DNA of 64,000 nt from Pseudeuparius sepicola (Eukaryota; Arthropoda; Insecta; Coleoptera; Anthribidae): the NCBI GenBank assembly GCA_963920635.1, contig OY987299.1, positions 22,584,901 through 22,648,900 on the forward strand, given 5' to 3'. Of this stretch, positions 22,939-35,061 are shown in pieces. The position numbers were made by a program, and so were the translations under genes. Each line of letters begins with the position of its first letter. Within the stretch, counting starts at the first letter, position 1. The notes under the pieces were generated by a model, which saw nothing but the letters and a program-made list of their open reading frames with translations, searched no databases and had not been told where the DNA came from.

Positions 22939-25515
22939 CTGGAACACAGGCCTTTTGATTCGGTAGTGCTAAAAATATAGTCTACAGGATGGGTCTCCAA
23001 GTTTTTAACCTGTAGTTTTGAATGAATTTTCACGTTGGGACTAGCGGGCGAGTGAGATATCTATGGCCCAGGGCACGAAGGATAGCCGATGCGTTATGAC
23101 TATCACACTAAATGTATAGTAGTGACTGCTTGAGGAGATTTTAGTTTAGTTTATTCATGCTATAAAATTTACAGAGACAAACATACAATAATGGGGAATT
23201 TGAACAATTTGTTTATTTCTTTAATATATTTGCCTATCTATAGAAAGAGCACATACCAAATATCAGCCCTCAAATCGCAATATTTAATTTGCAATAAATA
23301 ATTAAAGTTGTGACCGCAAGCTATTCATTTGAAACGACACGAAAAGCACGGGAATGGTTGTGACGTCACAGCACTCGATCGATCAGAAGGCAGTGACAGG
23401 AGTGACAGCTACACAGAATTAGAGAAGGAAGAATGGAAATTGAACGTTCAAATAAATAGTTCGGCGACCCATTTCCAGAGGGATCTGATGTAGGTCAAAA
23501 ATAAGAACCGCCTAAAAGTTTCAATTTAACAAGCACTTCTTTAACTGAATGGTGAGGTCCAGGGTTCAATCGCACAAGAAGTTTTTTTTAATTATCACTG
23601 CATTCTATCTCTTATATATTTATCACACATTTTTAGTAGTAATTGGACAATGGTTATTATGAAGATTATCACTCAATCTACTCCATAGTGTATTTAAATT
23701 CAAAGTACTTACCTACCTAATATGAAATTGTCAGTAGCAGGAAAAATGTAATACATTGCTTGATGCGTAAGCTCTTTTTGGCCCTGGGGGAGAGTTTTAA
23801 GATCCGAGGCAACACGGGCGTTAAATAACCTCCTCGGCCAAAAAAGTGTGCTTACGCATCTCACAGTGTAATTGTCTTTAGTACAGCACACTCTTTTCAA
23901 ACATTATCAACAATATGAAGACTATAAGACGGATACACAAGGATGGGACTTTCTCGTTGATCTTTCTAAACAAAGCTTGCGTGGTGCTATAGTTTTGAGA
24001 TATGTGCCGCCCATATTAGTTTATACATAAAAATTAGAAAAGGGTAAAAAAAACGCGCTGGCACTGAGAATTTTCTTAGGTCAGAAATTGTCCAAGTGGA
24101 TATAAAGAACACATATACAAAGTCTCAACGGTAATAAAAAAAATTTCTAGGCATGGGCCCGAGGACTATATCACTTAAGCTAATCAGCCATAAATGTTAG
24201 ACCGTAAATCAATGCCGAGTCGGAAAATAGTAATTTTAAGTTTGGCCCCCGGGGAAAACTTAATTCGATTTTTTAAAACAGAAAAAAAAAGTACTAATTC
24301 TCACTTATGCCATGTTCACCGTATGATTTCTTATACTATTCCGACTTCGAAAACCCAAAGGCATAAGGCAAAAAATTTCCGGAAATATTCTCACTTGATC
24401 TAGGCAGGAGGAGGTGATTACAGCGGAATTTTTTTGACAGATGTCATTATTATAATGTGGCATTGTAACATACTCAACAATAATTTTGATAATAATTTCG
24501 TTTAATTTACGTGTAGGTATGGAATTTTCTGATCGAATCCCCCACGTTCTTGAATATCCGGAAATTTTTCTCGGATTTTTTAAGAAAATTATCCCTCGTC
24601 GCTACGCGAATCGTGATAATTTTCAAAAAATTCGTGTACTTGAAAAATTTCCGGCAATATATCAAGCACTAGGGCGATTACTAGTGAAAAATATTCACTT
24701 CTATTGTTGAGTACTTTTGTACACTCTGTTACTTCAAATTAAGATTTAAGATTTTTTTTGTATTAACATATTATGTGCCATGTTTTTCATCTTCCCTGCA
24801 TATTTTGACCATTTTTTACGGCTTTTGCTGACCAGTAGTTGTGGGTTTGTAGCAGATGGCGTCAATTAACTTTATTTAGATCAATTTTTCTGAAATTAAT
24901 TTATACTTAATTGAACACTAGTAAAAGAGCTATTTTTTTAATCAAATTTTGGATTTATTTTTTCATCCAAGTTGCGGGCCACTTTGAGATTAGGGGGTTT
25001 AGTATGCCGTCCGTCCCTGCGTTGATAGCTCCTTTTTAGCTTAAAAATTGGCGTGTAATTATTAGGACAAATAGCGGAATTTTGAATTTTTATATACAAC
25101 CAATAAATCAATTCTGCGACGTCACGTGATGTTTTTTACTTTGCACCAGACAGATTTTAGCAATGGTATGATTTTATATTTAAGGCACTTAGTAGATAAG
25201 GGTATTTGTATTATTTGGAGTGGCGGAGTCCCTTTTATTATACTTAATAAATATTTTTCTTTGGAAAATATTTATGTAATACTAAATCATGTCCCATTTA
25301 TAAAATAAAATGTGAGACATTAGACATGATCAGTTTTTGTTAAACCACGCTGTAATAGGTACTCGCTATAATACAGAACATTTCCCAGGTAGGTGGAAAA
25401 ACTTAAAGTAAAATTTATATATTCGAGCTTTTTTCTTATAATTTAGCATCTTAGACAAAATTTCGGTATTTCTATATTTTATTACCGCACATGTATGCAT
25501 CCTGGCAAAATAGGC
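22939..25515. other. Megf8 intron 11 (right side of exon 12), no gene seen
   Basis: Mostly unique-looking AT-rich sequence. The one structure noted is a ~100-bp hairpin at 23761-23861. No coding signals. Confidence 0.4.
23761..23861. repeat. Short hairpin-forming element
   Basis: TGATGCGTAAGCTCTTTTTG (from 23761) pairs with CAAAAAAGTGTGCTTACGCA (23838-23857), with CCTCGG/CTGGGG-type bases toward the loop. It resembles a miniature foldback. Confidence 0.55.
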
Positions 25516-25534
25516 GGGGGGGGGGGGGGGGGGG
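25516..25534 (+). repeat. Homopolymer run of 19 G
   Basis: An uninterrupted G run in AT-rich surroundings. Confidence 0.95.
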
Positions 25535-25639
25535 CAAATCCTTATCGCCGCCACTGAGCTTGGGTCCCTAAAAACTGGCTTGCCTTTGTGTATGGGATCT
25601 TCTAAATAATGGCAGCTTGGCAGTATTCAATTAGGATTC

Positions 25640-26074
25640 GTAAATCCCTTCATTTTGCACCATTAAACAATACCATAAAAGACACTGATAAACATAGAGA
25701 CTTCTAACGTTTAAGATGTCAGTTTCCAAAGTATAATAAACTGCTTGAATACAATCTTGATCTATTGAATAAAATATTTATTATTGTATTCTGTGTAGTT
25801 TGCAGAGAGTTCAACGCACTTCCAAAACATGCACCCCACACCAAGATCCCGTATCTTAATACAGATTGCACTAGAGCGGCGTACATCAAGTGAAATTTTT
25901 TTTAAATAGAATTTTGCGAAGCGAATAAAAACGGTGATATAATTTTCTTAATCTGGCTATCAAAAACAATACATGCTCATCCCATCTAAGATGTGAATTA
26001 ATCCTAACGCCTAGATATTTGATTTTGTTAACCAGTTCAATGAATGAAATGGTTTTTTTTTTGCATTTCGTCAT
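25640..26074 (-). pseudogene. LINE ORF2 C-terminal fragment
   Basis: The minus strand encodes IKYLGVRINSHLRWDEH (26074 downward) and, in a second frame, YAALVQSVLRYGILVWGACF with LQTTQNTIINILF. These are the thumb and C-terminal part of a non-LTR reverse transcriptase. The fragment is cut at 26074, where a small MITE-like segment begins. Confidence 0.8.
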
Positions 26075-26290
26075 CGAGCGTGTAATATCTCCAATGTGTG
26101 AAAAATCAAATTTTTCAGGAAAGCCAAAAAACTTGTCACTGTTAAATTATATCATATCTAAAATACTTTAATGCATAGTATATTGTAAAAAAATTAAACA
26201 AACTAATTAATTAACGTGTGATAGCAGTAGAAGGTAAATAAAGACAAAAAAACTGATTTTTTAGTCACATTGGAGGAATTATATTCTTGT
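26070..26290. mobile_element. Small inverted-repeat element of the CACATTGGAG family
   Basis: GAGCGTGTAATATCTCCAAT (26076 onward) and CACATTGGAGGAATTATATTC (26265-26285) are inverted ends about 215 bp apart. Part of it (26069-26165) matches 15241-15340 in reverse. Confidence 0.55.
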
Positions 26291-26602
26291 CCAATAGCAC
26301 ATTGTTGGTATTTTTCAGGCTTGTAAATAGCAATAATCTAATAAGAGATGTATTTTTTAATCAAAGTTTAATAATGAAAAAATACATTTCACTTATACCT
26401 ACAAATTATGGAGCTATTGAAAAACAAACAAGAATCTCAGAAAATGGCCATGAACCTACGAAGGAAGTGACTACGGACTACGGAAGTGACATTCGCCTTA
26501 TTTTTCTATTTCCGCTTCTAAAGTTTCGACTTATAAGTCGAAACTTTAAAATTTCGAAATATTGACCCAAAACTTCGACTTTATAACTCGAAGCTTTAAA
26601 GA

Positions 26603-26846
26603 GGAACAAATAATTATTATTACCTTTAAGTTTAATTTCACATTAATCGATATTGATGAGTAGGCCATGGAGAGAATAGAAGCAATTGTTTTTATTTGAC
26701 AGTTATGAAACTGTAGAAGCAATTGTTTTTATTTGACAGTTATCAAACTGTAAAATAAAACAATTGCTTCTATTCTCTCCATGGCCTACTTATCAATATC
26801 GATTAATGTGAAATTAAACTTAAAGGTAATAATAATTATTTGTTCC
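26603..26846. mobile_element. Palindromic MITE, copy 1
   Basis: GGAACAAATAATTATTATTA at the left is matched in reverse at the right end, and the arms pair for about 95 bp each. The loop holds tandem TTTGACAGTTATNAAACTGTA units. Confidence 0.85.
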
Positions 26847-27577
26847 ATAAATGTCAAGAATTTTGCTTAGATACGTGAAATAGTTTGATGATATTTTAAT
26901 TTATTATTATTTTGGCATCAATTTGGAACTGGGAAATCTAATGTAACTAAATTTATATCCTAAATGCTAGACGGTACATCAACTTTGCAGCAAACTTAAC
27001 AGAATTTTAAGGGGTTAATATCATTTTCTTTTGAAAAAGACACATTCTTATCGGTAATTAGTAATAAAAAGTTAATAGAATGATAAAGCTAGTGATACAA
27101 AATAGTTTTTATGAAGTTACAAGTTTTAAAAATTTTCAGAAATTTCATAAATATTAAAAAATGACAAAAAACTGAATCTTTTAGTAGGGCGTTCAAATTT
27201 GCTACACATACGTGAAATTGAAAAAGAAACAACTTTTTCAAGTAAAACTTTTTGATATTTTAACAAATAAACCCATTTTCAGCGATATATTTTTTTAAAT
27301 GTCATTTTTGACAGATAACGAAAGTCACGTGACCACGTTTGAGTGGGTCGTTTTTCATCTTTTTTAAAGCAAAAGGTAACCCCAAAAATTAAATTTCAAA
27401 AAAGTCATTAATTAAAAATTTTCCCCCCATGCTGCGAACTTTTTGGAGGACACTGTAGATCAAAGTGAAAATTATATTTTAGCGAAACATTACCTACGCC
27501 ACAGAATAAATAGCTTTACAACAGAACCCTCCTTAGGGACATGTGTCAAGAATAAACGAGTCTCCATTTCAATTTAC

Positions 27578-27821
27578 GGAACAAATAATTATTATTACCT
27601 TTAAGTTTAATTTCACATTAATCGATATTGATGAGTAGGCCATGGAGAGAATAGAAGCAATTGTTTTTATTTGACAGTTATGAAACTGTAGAAGCAATTG
27701 TTTTTATTTGACAGTTATCAAACTGTAAAATAAAACAATTGCTTCTATTCTCTCCATGGCCTACTTATCAATATCGATTAATGTGAAATTAAACTTAAAG
27801 GTAATAATAATTATTTGTTCC
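27578..27821. mobile_element. Palindromic MITE, copy 2
   Basis: Same sequence as 26603-26846, carried by the tandem duplication. Confidence 0.85.
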
Positions 27822-28419
27822 ATAAATGTCAAGAATTTTGCTTAGATACGTGAAATAGTTTGATGATATTTTAATTTATTATTATTTTGGCATCAATTTG
27901 GAACTGGGAAATCTAATGTAACTAAATTTATATCCTAAATGCTAGACGGTACATCAACTTTGCAGCAAACTTAACAGAATTTTAAGGGGTTAATATCATT
28001 TTCTTTTGAAAAAGACACATTCTTATCGGTAATTAGTAATAAAAAGTTAATAGAATGATAAAGCTAGTGATACAAAATAGTTTTTATGAAGTTACAAGTT
28101 TTAAAAATTTTCAGAAATTTCATAAATATTAAAAAATGACAAAAAACTGAATCTTTTAGTAGGGCGTTCAAATTTGCTACACATACGTGAAATTGAAAAA
28201 GAAACAACTTTTTCAAGTAAAACTTTTTGATATTTTAACAAATAAACCCATTTTCAGCGATATATTTTTTTAAATGTCATTTTTGACAGATAACGAAAGT
28301 CACGTGACCACGTTTGAGTGGGTCGTTTTTCATCTTTTTTAAAGCAAAAGGTAACCCCAAAAATTAAATTTCAAAAAAGTCATTAATTAAAAATTTTCCC
28401 CCCATGCTGCGAACTTTTT

Positions 28420-29345
28420 GGAGGACACTGTAGATCAAAGTGAAAATTATATTTTAGCGAAACATTACCTACGCCACAGAATAAATAGCTTTACAACAGA
28501 ACCCTCCTTAGGGACATGTGTCAAGAATAAACGAGTCTCCATTTCAATTTACAGAAAGACAGACAGTATTTTAAGCATAAATTTGGTTCTAATACAATCT
28601 CTTTGTTATGTAGATTAACCTAAAATGAAATAAAATGCATATTATTCATGTCTTTAGAAGATATTTCGCTAAAAAGCGAGTCTCCTTTTGACACGTCGCT
28701 AAGGAATTGTCTGTATTACTCGTTATATTACTCGTTAGTCTGTGCCTACGCCCATGCCTTGAATAAATATTAATATTACTGTTTGTGTTTTGGTAGGGAA
28801 ATTATTAAAAAGTGTTTATTAAAAATTATAAATGTTTTTTAAATTATGGTCAAATAGGTAGGTATAAAGCCTGGGCCAACTGGCAAAAAATGAGACAGTA
28901 CCTATATTCTGTAGGTTCATACAATCGCATAATAAGGTAATAAAATTTACAATGTGCAAGTAGGTACCTACTTAAAACTATTTAAAACATTCTACATTCT
29001 ACAAATATTTGGCGCAGTTATTTAAACAATTTTTTTAAAAGCTTTAAAAACTCAAGCACTAAAATTAAATGTACCTAACTGTCAAAACATTGAGATTATA
29101 AATTTTACACGAAGAATAGTTCCGATGTACTGAATCGAAATATCAAATGTGACAGCCAGACGTTACATCGGAGATATTTTTAGAACGGGTAATACAAATG
29201 ATGTTACATAAATGCACATAAGAGATGTTTTTGTCTCATTCTGCAGTACCGCTGCACATTAGAGATTTTAATATCAGGTATAGGTAGGGGTAAATACTAT
29301 TATTTCACATTGTGGGTATTCTACATAGACACGCAATGTTAAAAT
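28420..29345 (+). repeat. Dispersed repeat, CACATTGGAG family, copy 2
   Basis: Inverted counterpart of 12805-13400. At its right end sit several related 15-mers (ACATCGGAGATATT near 29166, CACATAAGAGATGTT near 29216, CACATTAGAGATTTT near 29256, CACATTGTGGGTATT near 29308). Confidence 0.7.
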
Positions 29346-29449
29346 GTATACAATCCTGGCTAAATCCCAGCTGATGTCTTACAGTTCTATGAAAGAAATA
29401 GATTTAAACACAACAATAATTTTTCATTTAAGCCATGCGATCCTCATGA

Positions 29450-30941
29450 AATTATTAAAATTATAAAAAACTTAAAATCTAATGCAAAAGGCATTGACGA
29501 AATCAGTCTTAATATGATAAAAATTAGCATGCCATTTATCTTACCTCATATTATACATATTGTTAACATTTGTTTAGAAAAGGGGCATTTTCCGGGCTTA
29601 TGGAAAAATGCAGTTATTATTCCCCGGCCAAAGAAGTTAAATCCTGGGGGCTTGACGGATCTCAGACCAATTAGCTTACTTCCTACCCTGTCCAAGATAC
29701 TTGAAAGGATTGTACACGCTCAAGTCTCTGAGTTTTTGTGCGAGTGCTCAGTTTTGCCTAAGACTCAGTTGGGATTTCGCAGGTCTCACAGTACTACCTC
29801 AGCTTTGCTAAATATATCTGACAATATAATTCGTGTTCTTGACAAAAAAAATTGATGTAGCCTTGGTGTCTATAGATTATTCAAAAGCATTTTATAAAAT
29901 CAATCACACGTTGCTGTGCAAAAAGTTGAGTTATTTCGGGTTTGATAAGCGCTCCGTGAGGTTTTTTCAGGGATATTTGACGGGTCGATATCAGTGTGTT
30001 TCTATCGACGACCAGCGATCAGCACTGCAGTTAATAAACTCTGGAGTTCCCCAGGGTACTGGGGCCTTTGCTATTTTTGATATATGTAGCTGACTTACCT
30101 GCATCAATTAAATTTTCTAGTATTCACTCTTTTGCAGATGATACGCAACTGATTAACTATATAGACGCCGAGGAAGTCGATGAGGCACAGTTGAACTTAA
30201 CTTTCAAAAAATCATAATCTTTCAATTAATCCAGATAAATCCAGTGTGTTATTATTTTGCAGCAACTCCGAAAGGTATCAAGAGCTAACTTCAGCTCTAA
30301 AGGTCAAAATAAGTGGCCAGGATATACCTTTTTCTGAATCAGTTAAAATCCTGGGGTTTACAGTTGATAATAAACTGCGATTTAAACAACATATTAAAAG
30401 TTTGTCTCAAAAAACCTATGTTAGAATGAGAGCTCTTTATGCAAATAGAAATATTCTGAATTTTAAATACCGGAAAAAATTATGCGAGTCTCTTGTAATT
30501 CCTATATTAACATACGGTTGTATTGTGTACTACCCTTGTTTGGATTATGTGTCCAAACTTCGTCTGCAGGTTATTCAGAACAATTGCGTTCGATTTATAT
30601 TTGGATTGTGCCGTTTTGACCATGTATCTGGGAGGTACATTGATCTTAGGTGGTTAAAATTTGAAGTTATGGTTAACTACTCCTACCTTGTATTTGTACA
30701 TAAACTCTTTCTCACATCTGTGCAGGGTTACCTTAGGGAGAGGCTGATATTGAGGGACGAAGCACACGATAGACTGGTTCGGCATAACACAATTTCCATC
30801 CCTTACCATCGAACAGCTCTATTTCGGCGCTGTTTTACATACAATTCCGCGGTTCGTTACAATGATATTCCTTTTAACTTGAAAAGTCTTCCACTTCCCA
30901 AATTCCGCTTGCATGTCAAGGACCTCTTGCTACTTTGGTAG
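29450..30941 (+). pseudogene. LINE reverse transcriptase, frameshifted
   Basis: Frames 29514-29855, 29833-30093 and 30246-30941 carry consecutive parts: LRPISLLPTLSKILERIV, LGFRRSHSTTSALLN, VSIDYSKAFYKINHTLL, SGVPQGT, then FADDTQL in another frame at about 30131-30151, SINPDKS and VKILGFTVDNKLRF. At least three frame changes make it dead. Confidence 0.88.
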
Positions 30942-31170
30942 AGCTTTGCGGAGGTTGAATGCTTGCGATTTTGCATCTTCACAATACTCAATATCTATAA
31001 TATTTATTTTTATGTTTATATAATTTTTCACTTCGTCCATTACATAACACCTTATATTTACTGCTCGGTGGTTAAGTGTAAGAGTAGCTGTAGCTAAACT
31101 TCGCCACTAGAGCTCCACACTATGTAAAACTAAAACTATAACTATTCTGTTCTAATTTAATAAAGACCAG

Positions 31171-31186
31171 TTATTATTATTATTAT
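31171..31186. repeat. TTA tract shared by two oppositely oriented LINEs
   Basis: It serves as the 3' tail of the plus-strand LINE to the left, and read in reverse it follows the 3' end (GGCTAAGTCG) of the minus-strand LINE to the right. Confidence 0.8.
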
Positions 31187-32470
31187 CGACTTAGCCAAAA
31201 GGCATTCGCACTCCCTCTACGGGGAACATTCACTCAGATCCCGGGTATCCCGGATACCATAAGGATCTGGCTCGGACGAGACCCTTGCCATGTTATCGGG
31301 CCCTAGGTGACATTGATGTTGTCGGACGTTCCTGCATTCCCCATGAATTTCCTGTCAGTTCGGGCTGTCGCAAGTAGTACCGCTTTCTGCATGGACCTGT
31401 AAAGACTATCAGTTAGACCCAGCTCTTTTATGTTTCTCAGCAAACTTTTTGGTATAACACCAGTTGTTGACACGATAATTGGAATCGTCTTGACGTTTTC
31501 CATTTCCCATTGCCTTCTAATTCGTTCTTCTAAGTCTCTGTACTTCGCGATCTTCTCGACTTGCTTCACACGCAGGTTGTTGTTGTTCGGGATGGCCACA
31601 TCAATCAGAGTTGTCTTCCTAGAAATTTTATCAACTATTATAAGGTCCGGTCTGTTATGGGCAACTCGTTGATCTGTCAGAACTGTACGATCCCAGTACA
31701 TCTTGTAGTTGCTGTTCTCAAGAACAGGCTCCGGTGTGTAGCTGTAATATGGGACCCTCTCTGCCTGCACAAGCAGCAGTTTTTCCCCCAGTTCCTGGTG
31801 CAAGATCTTGGCAACCGAATCGTGTCGTTCCTTATATTCCGTTGATGCGAACATCTGACATCCTCCTGTTATGTGCTGGATTGTTTCTGAAGTTGGGCAC
31901 CCGTATCTGCATCTGTCATCCACTACCGATGCATCTCCTACAATGAATTTTAGGTAGTTGCGAGTTGGTATAACCTGATCTTGTATGGCCAGTAGGAAGC
32001 CTTCCGTCTCGGGGAACATTCGTCCCGAGGTCAGCCAATAGCTCGACGCTAACTTGTCGACATGTTCCTGGTTAACCTCATTAGGATGCCTCCCGTGCAG
32101 CGGCTTCCCCAACCACCTCTGTAGTTTATCGTTGTCGGTACGGTGGTGATTTTGACGCTCGTGTTCCGTCAGACGTAGCGGTGTTGAGACGTCTGCTCCG
32201 CATATAGCCCTATGTAGCGTGGAGCTGTTGGCCTGCCTGTTGAAATAATTACGCAGATTTAATATTTGTTGGTCCAATTGCTTGCTGAGGTCTGCCAATC
32301 CTCTTCCTCCTAGTTGACGTGGCAGAGTAGTTCTTTCTACGGCGCTACGGGGATGGTGTTTATGAGCTTTTGTCAGTAGTGTCCTAACTTTTCGCTGCAG
32401 GTTGTTGATGTCCGTGTTGGTCCAATTCACTATTCCAAACGAATAGCTGAGTACAGAGCACGCATACGTG
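31187..32470 (-). mobile_element. 5'-truncated LINE with restriction-like endonuclease (R2/R4/Dong group)
   Basis: Minus-strand element bounded by TTA runs on both sides (TTATTATTATT at its 3' end, TTATTATG just beyond 32470). Only the last ~390 codons and a short 3' UTR remain. Dong elements of the R4 clade are known to insert in TAA repeats, which fits this location. Confidence 0.75.
31303..32430 (-). pseudogene. LINE C-terminus: zinc knuckle plus restriction-like endonuclease
   Basis: The ORF is open over 375 codons, and the frame continues to about 32468, where the element is truncated inside the thumb (ACSVLSYSFGIVNWT). It has a CCHC knuckle of form C-x3-C-x7-H-x4-C (CRYGCPTSETIQHITGGC) followed by a restriction-like endonuclease with RPDLIIVDK, then 14 residues after the first D to TLIDVAIP, as in R2-type LINEs that nick their target with a PD-(D/E)XK fold. 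There is no stop or shift in what remains, but without RT it cannot move on its own. Confidence 0.85.
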
Positions 32471-34440
32471 TTATTATGTAACGGATTTTTTTGTAAATTC
32501 CAAGAAACCCGTTACAACGTTTTTATTTGATTCCAGACAGGCATAAACTAAGAAGGCACACCTATTATAGGATGGTACAGCTTACATTCTCTTGTTAAAT
32601 TATTGATATTTCGAATTATAAACAAATTAATTTCGCGACCGTGCCGCCAGCGACCTCTTGTAGTGGGTAGCGCAACCCGCAGAACATGTCGACTAGTTTT
32701 CGATATTTGGTAGAACAGGCAGTGGAATTTATTATGTAAATATTTGCGAACAGATTGAATAGAAGTAAGTATGTTAAATTGCTTTAATTATGATAGCATT
32801 TGTTTTGTTAATATTTACTGTACAAGTAAAGAGAATCATTTGAAATAAACCGTCAATTGACTCCAGCAGCTCGATTCCTATTGGCTGTACTTTTTTATGC
32901 ACCACGGTTGTATAGAATGAATCGAACGACGCAGCGGCTCTCGTCCCCTTTCATTTTTGACTCTCGAATTAATCGGTACTCTCTAGTGGCAATCGCCTTT
33001 TCTGAATATTTTCTCGTTTGGTTTTTTTAGCATTTTGCTCTAAATTGATCGCGAATTTGATCGGTAGTACGGGTTAATTGGTTTTGGTGAAGTATTTTCA
33101 TTGTAGTGCCTGGTTGGGGTGATTAAATCTTTTTCTTTTCTTTCACGGCGGAGTGAACACCGCCATTGCAAAACTGACGTCGCCATAAGCTGACTAGGAG
33201 CTTGGAACGGAGTTCTGTTGGGCAGGAATCGATCAAGGACTACTAGAGGAGGAAAATCGCCTAGGTGAGTGTGGTTTTTTTATTATATCGTTCATATTTT
33301 CGGAAATTGTTTTTTTATTCAGTACCACCTCACCTGCGGCCATTTTCTCTCGAGGTTGCTGTTTTTTTGTATAACTTGTCAGTTATAACCTTTTTTGGTA
33401 CCTCTAAAAAAGAACAGCTACCTAAGACTTTCGTTCTCCTGGCCAGTAGATTTCCTTTTTAATATTATACTTGTTTAAAAACATCATTTTCACCCCTGGC
33501 AAAATACTACCCGATCGAATTTCGTCGATAATTTCGCAATAAATTCATAAATACTAGAGAGTCCACTTAACGAAATATTAATATTCAGATATAATTTTTA
33601 TTAATAATTTCCAAGTTCAATAAATAATTTCGAATCAAATTCCCTATATAGTTTAACTATCATAAAGTTAAACGACTAGCAATTTATTGCAGGTTCTAAA
33701 TTCAGCTGAATTTGATTTTATATTTTTTTAATAATTAAGTCTTAAAATAAGTAGTTCTGTTTTAAGTTGAATTTTATATACCTTCTTAATAAATCGCTGT
33801 GTATCTTACACATTTAAATTAATATTAGCATTCTTGGACTAACTTCTGCTCTTGTTGTGTTTGTTACCTATGTACATCATCGACACGGAGACGTGATACT
33901 GTGACAGTGAAGAACACCCACCTTCGACTAGTACGCTGCTGAGCTAGGCACCGAAGCGGTACGGCAACATCTGCACAACACCTGAGATTGGCTCTGCTCT
34001 AGCTAGTCAACACATGCGCCTAATGCAAGCCACCCGTTAAGGCCAGTTCGTAGCAGGAAAGTCGTCACAGTCAGAAAAAGGGAAGGGTCGTCGCATCGAA
34101 CACAAGATATTCTTCGATCAAGTGTCACAGTCGCAAGTATAAACTTTCACTCAAACCTCAAGTGCTAGTAGTTCCAAGAGACTCTCAAAAACACAAGACG
34201 TTCGAAATTTTATAACGAATTCACTAAGTTTTAAATTTTTTTGTTTGTTATCAAAATCTAACGACTAATTTAAATTTTGAATTGTCATAACTATTCACAG
34301 TTATTTTCCATTAAATATTGTATGATTATTTAGGTGTTTGATTTAAGAGGGGAGAATAGTTTGTTGGGGCAACGAATTCAGGTCACAAAGGAATCCGAAC
34401 CCACTTAAAAATTCCAACTAATTTTTTTAACCTTTCCGGT
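32471..34440. other. Unexplained 2-kb block in Megf8 intron 11
   Basis: No ORF over ~65 codons. It is less AT-rich than its neighbours at 32640-33250 and 33860-34150. A purine tract AAGAGGGGAGAATAG sits at about 34344-34358, followed by TTTGTTGGGGC, as at the 3' LTR junction of some LTR retrotransposons, but no duplicated LTR was found. Possibly the leader and 3' end of a deleted retroelement. Confidence 0.35.
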
Positions 34441-34444
34441 TATA

Positions 34445-34466
34445 ATTATTATTATTATTATTATTA
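34445..34466. repeat. (ATT)n microsatellite
   Basis: About seven ATT units, followed by a 60-bp segment that is the reverse of 12805-12858. Confidence 0.9.
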
Positions 34467-34549
34467 AAACCCGAATTTGGCCCTAATTGTCACATTGGAG
34501 GTATTACACGCTCGACGACGATTTGTTAATATAAGGAATATTTTCTTAC

Positions 34550-34784
34550 CTAATTCGCATTGTCTTCGCGAGTAACTCCATTCACAACCTGGAATCTGGT
34601 GGCACTGTAGGCAGTCTGTGGCAACGCAACGATTGTAGGGACATTTCGAACCTGACTCGGCGGGGCATTCGGTCTTACTCACACACACGTCATTGCAAAA
34701 CTGGCAGTGGTCCACCTGATTACACATGGCACAGTCTGTTATCGACGTACAGTTCAAGCTCATGAAATCTGAACAAATCGATCC
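34550..34784 (-). CDS. Megf8: Megf8 exon 11: PSI-like cysteine modules
   Basis: Residues ~1969-2047; leaves in phase 1 at GTAAGAAA. The strong acceptor TTTCCAG at about 34806 would be out of phase with exon 10. The acceptor ending AATCAG (34786-34785) gives GSICSDFMSLNC in phase 0 and is preferred. Modules are ITDCAMCNQVDHCQFCNDVC, then CVATDCLQCHQIPGCEW and QCEL. Confidence 0.8.
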
Positions 34785-35061
34785 CTGATTTGACAATCTT
34801 GATGCTGGAAATGAAACTGACACAATAAAATGACACATTATTTAAAAAAGATAAAACAGATAAAATATAACAATAAGGATTTAAGATTAGCGAGTGTAAA
34901 AGTATTTACATAAAAGAAAAAGTGATAATAGGCAAGCACTCAAAATCAACAAAAAAGAGTAACCGTATACACGTGTTTCATGCTATTTGACAATCAACAG
35001 TTTGGTGTAACGTGAAGCAAATCAAAACCATGATTTGGGAAGCAACAAATTACATCCTTAC

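Larger units (their letters stand above)
26603..28552. repeat. Apparently exact tandem duplication, 975-bp unit, two copies
   Basis: Copy 1 is 26603-27577 and copy 2 is 27578-28552. Every stretch I compared by eye was identical. Each copy starts with a 244-bp palindrome and ends CATTTCAATTTAC. The last ~135 bp of each belong to the CACATTGGAG dispersed family. Confidence 0.93.
29345..31186 (+). mobile_element. 5'-truncated LINE with (TTA)n tail
   Basis: Contains RT and the C-terminal region in three broken frames, a 3' UTR with AATAAA at about 31160 and a (TTA)n tract at 31171-31186. It is related to, but clearly different from, the LINE at 9.8-12.2 kb. Confidence 0.85.

Noticed and set aside
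22554..23033. 159-codon minus-strand ORF
   Set aside because: It overlaps Megf8 exon 12 in another frame; the exon frame has the cysteine pattern and splice sites, so this is a GC-rich shadow.
23534..23590. tRNA-like stem ACTTCTT/AAGAAGT with GGTTCAATC and a T run
   Set aside because: Too short for a tRNA; no D or anticodon arm could be folded.
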